Shown: piece by piece, positions 59,617-64,000 of the stretch
How the letters are laid out: the number at the start of each line of letters is the position of its first letter
Position numbering within the stretch: position 1 is the first letter of the stretch
Assembly (NCBI GenBank): GCA_007570785.1
Contig: ML664159.1
Location: 1,941,610-2,005,609 of the forward strand
DNA from: Antilocapra americana
Taxonomy: Eukaryota > Chordata > Mammalia > Artiodactyla > Antilocapridae
Length of the DNA stretch: 64,000 nucleotides
Reading direction: 5' to 3'
Notes under the pieces: model-generated
What the model was told of the DNA's origin: nothing
Seen by the model: only the letters and a program-made list of their open reading frames with translations
Databases searched by the model: none
Program-made: the position numbers and the translations under genes

Positions 59617-59745
59617 CTCCAAGTCCATAGGTTTTCTTAAAATTTTATTTATGGTTCCCTTTGATGTGCAAAAGCTTACAAGTTTGATAGGGTCCTATTT
59701 GCTTATTTTTGCTCTTATTTCTATTTCTAAGGCATAGACTTTTAG

Positions 59746-60368
59746 TCACTGAAGACAATTTTAGATTCTTAACAGCCACTGAAAGGAATCTAACAAACTT
59801 TATTAAATTAACCCTTATCTTTCATTAGTTTTTCTCTGTATACTACTTTCCCACAGTTTGCTCCCCCTAAAAGCCTAAGCTACTTTTCTTTTGTTTTGTT
59901 GCTTCTCACGAATTTGTTGTTCTTTGCTAAGATGCTTTGTAAGTCCAAATTCTAACCATCTCTTAGAGTTACTCATATATGTGCACTGTATACTGCACAT
60001 AGTAATGAATTCATTTTTATCTTGTTAATCTGTCCTTTATTGGTTTAGCTAGCAGGGTCCTCAGCCACTGAATCTAGGAGTGTGGAGGGAAAAAATGTCC
60101 TCCCTCACAAGAGGAAACCACAGGATGCATCTGGACTTGAGCTTGGACGTGGAGGATGAGGCCAAATGTTGGCTGTCTACCTGGTGCAGTGGGGAATCTA
60201 GAACCTCTCAGCCACTTAACTGAGATCCTTAATGCAGAAAAGATGTAAAAGTGCCTGGGGTGGTCAGGAAATGAGGTTTGAGTTATCTGGCCCCCATGGC
60301 ACCGGTCTCCCTCCTATGGCCTTTCCAGACCCTTCTCAACAAGAGGGCTTCTCATCATCTCTGCTCTT
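59746..60368. other. Gene-free stretch
   Basis: Nothing recognised. Confidence 0.35.
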
Positions 60369-60382
60369 CTTTTCATTACTCT

Positions 60383-60577
60383 GACTTCCCTGGTGGCTCA
60401 GACGGTGAAAGCGTCTGCCTACAATGCGGGAGACACAGATTCGACCCCTGGGTCGGGAGGATCCCCTGGAGAAGGAAATGGCAACCACTCCAGTACTCTT
60501 GCCTGGAAAATCCCATGGACGGAGGAGCCTACAGTCCATGGAATTGGCAAAGAGTCGGACATGACTGAGCAACTTCA
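60383..60577 (+). mobile_element. Bov-tA SINE
   Basis: GACTTCCCTGGTGGCTCAGA, GATTCGACCCCTGGGTCGG, AAAGAGTCGGACATGACTGA. Flanked by a 14-bp duplication CTTTTC(A/T)TTACTCT (60369-60382 and 60578-60591). Confidence 0.92.
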
Positions 60578-60591
60578 CTTTTCTTTACTCT

Positions 60592-61240
60592 CCTGTCAGC
60601 CCATCTCCAGGCCAGTGGGATAGTAGGTTATATCTGTTAGCATCTGATCAGGAAAATAGAACCCTTATCTGGTAGTTCAGTAGAGAGAATTTAGTAGGGG
60701 GAGGTAGTGTTTGGAAAAGCTGTATGGCCAACCAGGAGACAGTGAGGCAGCCCAGAAATCAGAATAGCAAGAAGTTCAGGTGACAAATGGAGAAAGTCCT
60801 ACAGTCCAGGAGGCATGGCTACCTGGTGGGAGCTAGAAACAAGGTTGAGGCTTGCTAGGTGGTACCTGAGAATTCAGAGGGTGGATCTATCTTGATAGGA
60901 GCTAGAATTCTGGAGATGAGACAGATGCTGCTGGAGAGGTTGCCCAAAGCAGAGAGCAGGGAAGGAATATATTGGCCTCCCTCTTCCTCCTGTCCTGATA
61001 TCTTCCCCTCACCCTGCCTGCCTCCCCAGGTTCAAATTGGCTGAACCCAGTTAAAGTCAGTAGGAAGGAGCCTCAGAAATGTAGTTTTCAGGTGTCAGCC
61101 TCTGCAGACAGACCAGAGCAGGGGAAGGGTCAGGGGATGGAAGTAAGAGCCAATGGAGAGCTTATCAGTATATAGGTGAAGATGTCAGGACAGATGGAGG
61201 GAGTTCTAAGACCCTATTACATACTTTAGTTAGTCTGTAC
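60592..61240. other. Gene-free stretch
   Basis: Left flank of the BovB insertion; nothing else recognised. Confidence 0.35.
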
Positions 61241-63340
61241 ATACAGCCTTGATGTATTCCTTTCCCAGTTTGGAACCAGTCTGTTGTTTCATGTCTAGTT
61301 CTAACTGTTGCTTCCTGTTCTGCTTATAGATTTCTAAGGAGGTAGGTAAGGTGGTCATATATTCCCATCTCTTTAAGAATTTTCCACAGTTTGTTGTGAT
61401 CTATAGTCAAAGGCTTTGGTGTAATCAACAAAGCAGAACTAGATGTTTTTCTGCAATTCTCTTGCTTTTTCTATGATCCAATGAATGTTAGCAATTTGAT
61501 CTCTGGTTCCTCTGTCTTTTCTAAATCCTGCTTGAACATCTGGAAGTTCATGTACTGTTGAAGTCTGGTTAGGAGAATTTTGAACATTACTTCATTAGTG
61601 TATGAGATGAGTGCAATTGTGCAGTAGTTTGAACATTCTTTAGCATTGCCCTTCTTTGGGATTGGAATGAAAACTGACCTTTTCCAGTCCTGTGGCCGCT
61701 GGTGAGTTTTCCAAATTTGCTGGCATATTGAGTGCAGCACTTTCACAGCATCATCTTTTAGGATTTGAAATAGCTCATCTGGAATTCCATCCCCTCCACT
61801 AGCTTTGTTCTTATTGATGCTTTCTAAGGCCCACTTGACTTCACATTCCAGGATGTCTGGCTCTAGGTGAGTGATCACAACATTTAGTTACCTAGGTCAT
61901 GAAGATCTCTTTTGTATAGTTCTTCTGTGTATGCTTACACAACTCTTTTTAATATCTTCTGCTTTTGTTAGGTCCATACCATTTCTATCCTTTATTGTGC
62001 CCATCTTTGCATGAAATATTCCCTTGGTATCTCTAATTTTCTTGAAGAGATCTCTAGTCCTTCCCATTCTATTGTTTTCCTTTATTTCTTTGCATTGATC
62101 GCTGAAGAAGGCTTTCTTATCTCTTCTTGCTGTTCTTTGGAACTATGCTTTCAAATGGGTATATCTTTTCTTTTCTCCTCTACCTTTCATTTCTTTTCTC
62201 AGCTATTTGCAAGGCCTCATAAGACAACCATTTTGCCTTTTTGCATTTCTTTTTCATGGGGATGGTCTTGATCACTGCCTCCTATACAATGTCGTGAACA
62301 TCCGTCCATAGTTCTTCAGCCACTTTGTCTATCAGATCTAATCCCTTGTATCTGTTTGTCACCTCCAATGTATAATTATAAGGGATTTGATTTAGGTCAT
62401 ACCTGAATGCTCCACTGATTTCCCCTACTTTCTTCAGTTTAAGTCTGAATTTTGCAATAAGGAGTTCATGATCTGAGCCACAGTCAGCTGCTGGTCTTGT
62501 TTTTTTCTGATTGTATAGGGCTACTCCATCTTTGGCTGCAAAGAATATAATCAATCTGATTTCAGTATTGACCATCTGGTGATGTCCATGTGTAGCGTCT
62601 TCTCTTGTGTTGTTGGAAGAGGGTGTTTGCTATGACCAGTGTGTTCTCTTCATAAAACTTTCTTAATCTTTACTCTGCTTCATTTTGTACTCCAAGGCTA
62701 AATTTGCCTGTTACTCCAAGTATCTCTTGACGTCCTACTTTTGCATTCCAGTCCCTTTTGATGAAAAGGACATCTTTTTTGAGTGTCAGTTCTAGAAGGT
62801 CTTGTAGGTCTTCACAGAACCATTCAACCTCAGCTTCTTCAGCTTGGAAACAAACAGAGATCATTTTGTCATTTTTGACATTGCACCCAAGTACTATATT
62901 TCATACTTTTGTTGACTATGAGGGCTACTCCATTTCTTCTAAGGGATTCCTGCCCACAGTAGTAGATATAATAGTCATCTGAATTAAATTCTCCCACTCC
63001 AGTCCAGTTTAGTTCATTGATTCTGAAAATGTCGATGGTCACTCTTGCCATCTCCTGTTTGACCACTTCTAATTTAGCTTGATTCATGGACCTAACATTC
63101 CAGGTTCCCATGCAATATTGCTCTTTACAGCATCGGACTTTGCTTCCATCACCAGTCACATCCACAACTGGGCATTGTTTTCACTTTGCGTCAGTCTCCT
63201 CACTCTTTCTGGAGTTATTTCTCCACTCTTCTCCAGCAGCATATTGGGCACCTACAAGCCTGGGGTGTTCATCTTTCAGTGTCATATCTTTTTTCCTTTT
63301 CATACTATTCATGGGGTTCTCAAGGCAATAATACTGAAGT
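61241..63340 (-). mobile_element. BovB LINE 5' half, inverted
   Basis: Minus-strand reading from 63340 leftward: 5' UTR-like sequence, then endonuclease (MGTWNVRSMNQAKLEVVKQE, GVGEFNSDDYYIYYCGQES, AEVEWFCEDLQDLLELT), linker, and the first part of reverse transcriptase (DILECEVKWALESINKNKAS, FIPIPKKGNAKECSNY). It stops in mid-RT at 61241. Several frameshifts and stops. Its outer end is the same element position where the neighbouring sense half begins. Confidence 0.92.
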
Positions 63341-64000
63341 GGCTGTATATTGTCACCATGCTTTTTTAAGTTATATGCAGAGTACATCATGTGGAATGCT
63401 GGGCTGGATGAAGCACAAGCTGGAATCAAGATTGCTGGGAGAAATATCAGTAACCTCAGATATACAGGTAACACCACCTTTATGGCAGAGAGTGAAGCAG
63501 AACTAAAGAGCCTTTTGATGAAAGTGAAAGAGAAGGGTGAAAAAGCTGGTTTAAAACTCAACAGTCAAAAAACTAAGATCATGGCATCCAGTCCCAACAC
63601 TTCATGGCCAATAGATGGGGAAACAATGGAAACAGTGACAGACTTTATTTTCTTGGGCTTCTACATTACTGCAGATGGTAACTAAAGCCATGAAATTAAA
63701 AGATGCTTGCTCCTTGGAAGAAAAGTTATGACCAACCTAGACAGCATATTAAAAAGCAGAGACATTACTTTGCTGACAAAGGTCCATCTAATCAAACATA
63801 TGGTTTTTCCCATAGTCATGTATGGATGTGAGAGTTGTACCACAATGAAAGCTGAGCAGCAAAGAATTGATTCTTTTGAGCTGTGATGTTGGAAAAGACT
63901 CTTGAGAATCGCTTGGACTGCTGGGAGATCAAACCAATCAATACTAAAGGAAATCAGTCCTGAATATTCTTTGGAAGGATTGATGTTGAAGCTGAAAAGC
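63341..64000 (+). mobile_element. BovB LINE 3' half, sense, cut by window edge
   Basis: Starts GGCTGTATATTGTCACCATG and continues with AEYIMWNAGLDEAQAGIKIA, the damaged catalytic box RYTGNTT (YADD in active copies), LKSLLMKVKEKGEKAGLKLN and, in another frame, VMYGCESCTTMKAE. Continues beyond base 64000. Confidence 0.93.

Larger units (their letters stand above)
58695..59745 (-). mobile_element. L1 LINE (antisense), interrupted by Bov-A2
   Basis: The reversed L1 ORF2 end and beyond: TCATCTGTTGATAGACACTT, TACATTCCCACCAACAGCAT, GATTTGTATTTCTCTAATAA, TTGAGTTGTATGAGCTCTTT, resuming after the SINE with TTATGGTTCCCTTTGATGTG. Younger than the L1 at 49.2 kb. Confidence 0.85.

Overview
The window is nuclear DNA from a ruminant (bovid or close relative). 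It is AT-rich and intron-like, and it is full of repeats found only in ruminants or in ruminants plus whales and hippos: about 25 Bov-tA/Bov-A2 SINEs, five CHR-type tRNA SINEs and five BovB LINE segments. Older mammalian L1, L2 and MLT1-like remnants lie underneath. I see no intact protein-coding gene. Nearly all longer open frames are retroelement pieces or chance.

The one host gene is a dead class C G-protein-coupled receptor on the + strand (8507-34087). It is best read as a vomeronasal type-2 receptor (V2R), closest in style to the family-C/Vmn2r1 and fish OlfC receptors. All six exons of the usual V2R layout are present in order, each bounded by GT and AG dinucleotides: signal peptide plus start of the Venus-flytrap domain, two further flytrap exons, the end of the flytrap, the cysteine-rich exon, and the seven-helix exon. 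Exons 1 and 2 are fully open. Exon 3 carries three in-frame stops and a 421-bp solo LTR with a perfect 6-bp target duplication. Exon 4 has one stop. Exon 5 has lost one base. Exon 6 has three stops, one extra base and a CHR SINE with a 13-bp target duplication. Discounting the insertions and the two one-base indels, exon lengths sum to 2781 nt (927 codons including the stop), which supports the exon model.

Layout: 1-8.5 kb, upstream flank with old L1 and MLT1-like fragments and a GT/Z-DNA-type tract. 8.5-34.1 kb, the V2R pseudogene; intron 2 holds a 2.1-kb antisense BovB, intron 4 holds antisense L1, a long L2 remnant and several SINEs, and intron 5 holds a SINE with an L1 piece inside it. 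34.1-49 kb, gene-free flank with BovB fragments, tandem Bov-tA copies, an MLT1-like LTR and L2. 49-52 kb, a long antisense old L1. 52-61 kb, dense Bov-tA copies and a second antisense L1 interrupted by Bov-A2. 61.2-64 kb, a near-full-length BovB with an inverted 5' half (twin-priming structure) that runs off the right edge.

No rRNA, tRNA gene, CRISPR array or functional operon-like structure was seen. Repeat family names come from recognition of consensus features, not from a database search; end coordinates without a stated target duplication are good to roughly 10-30 bp.
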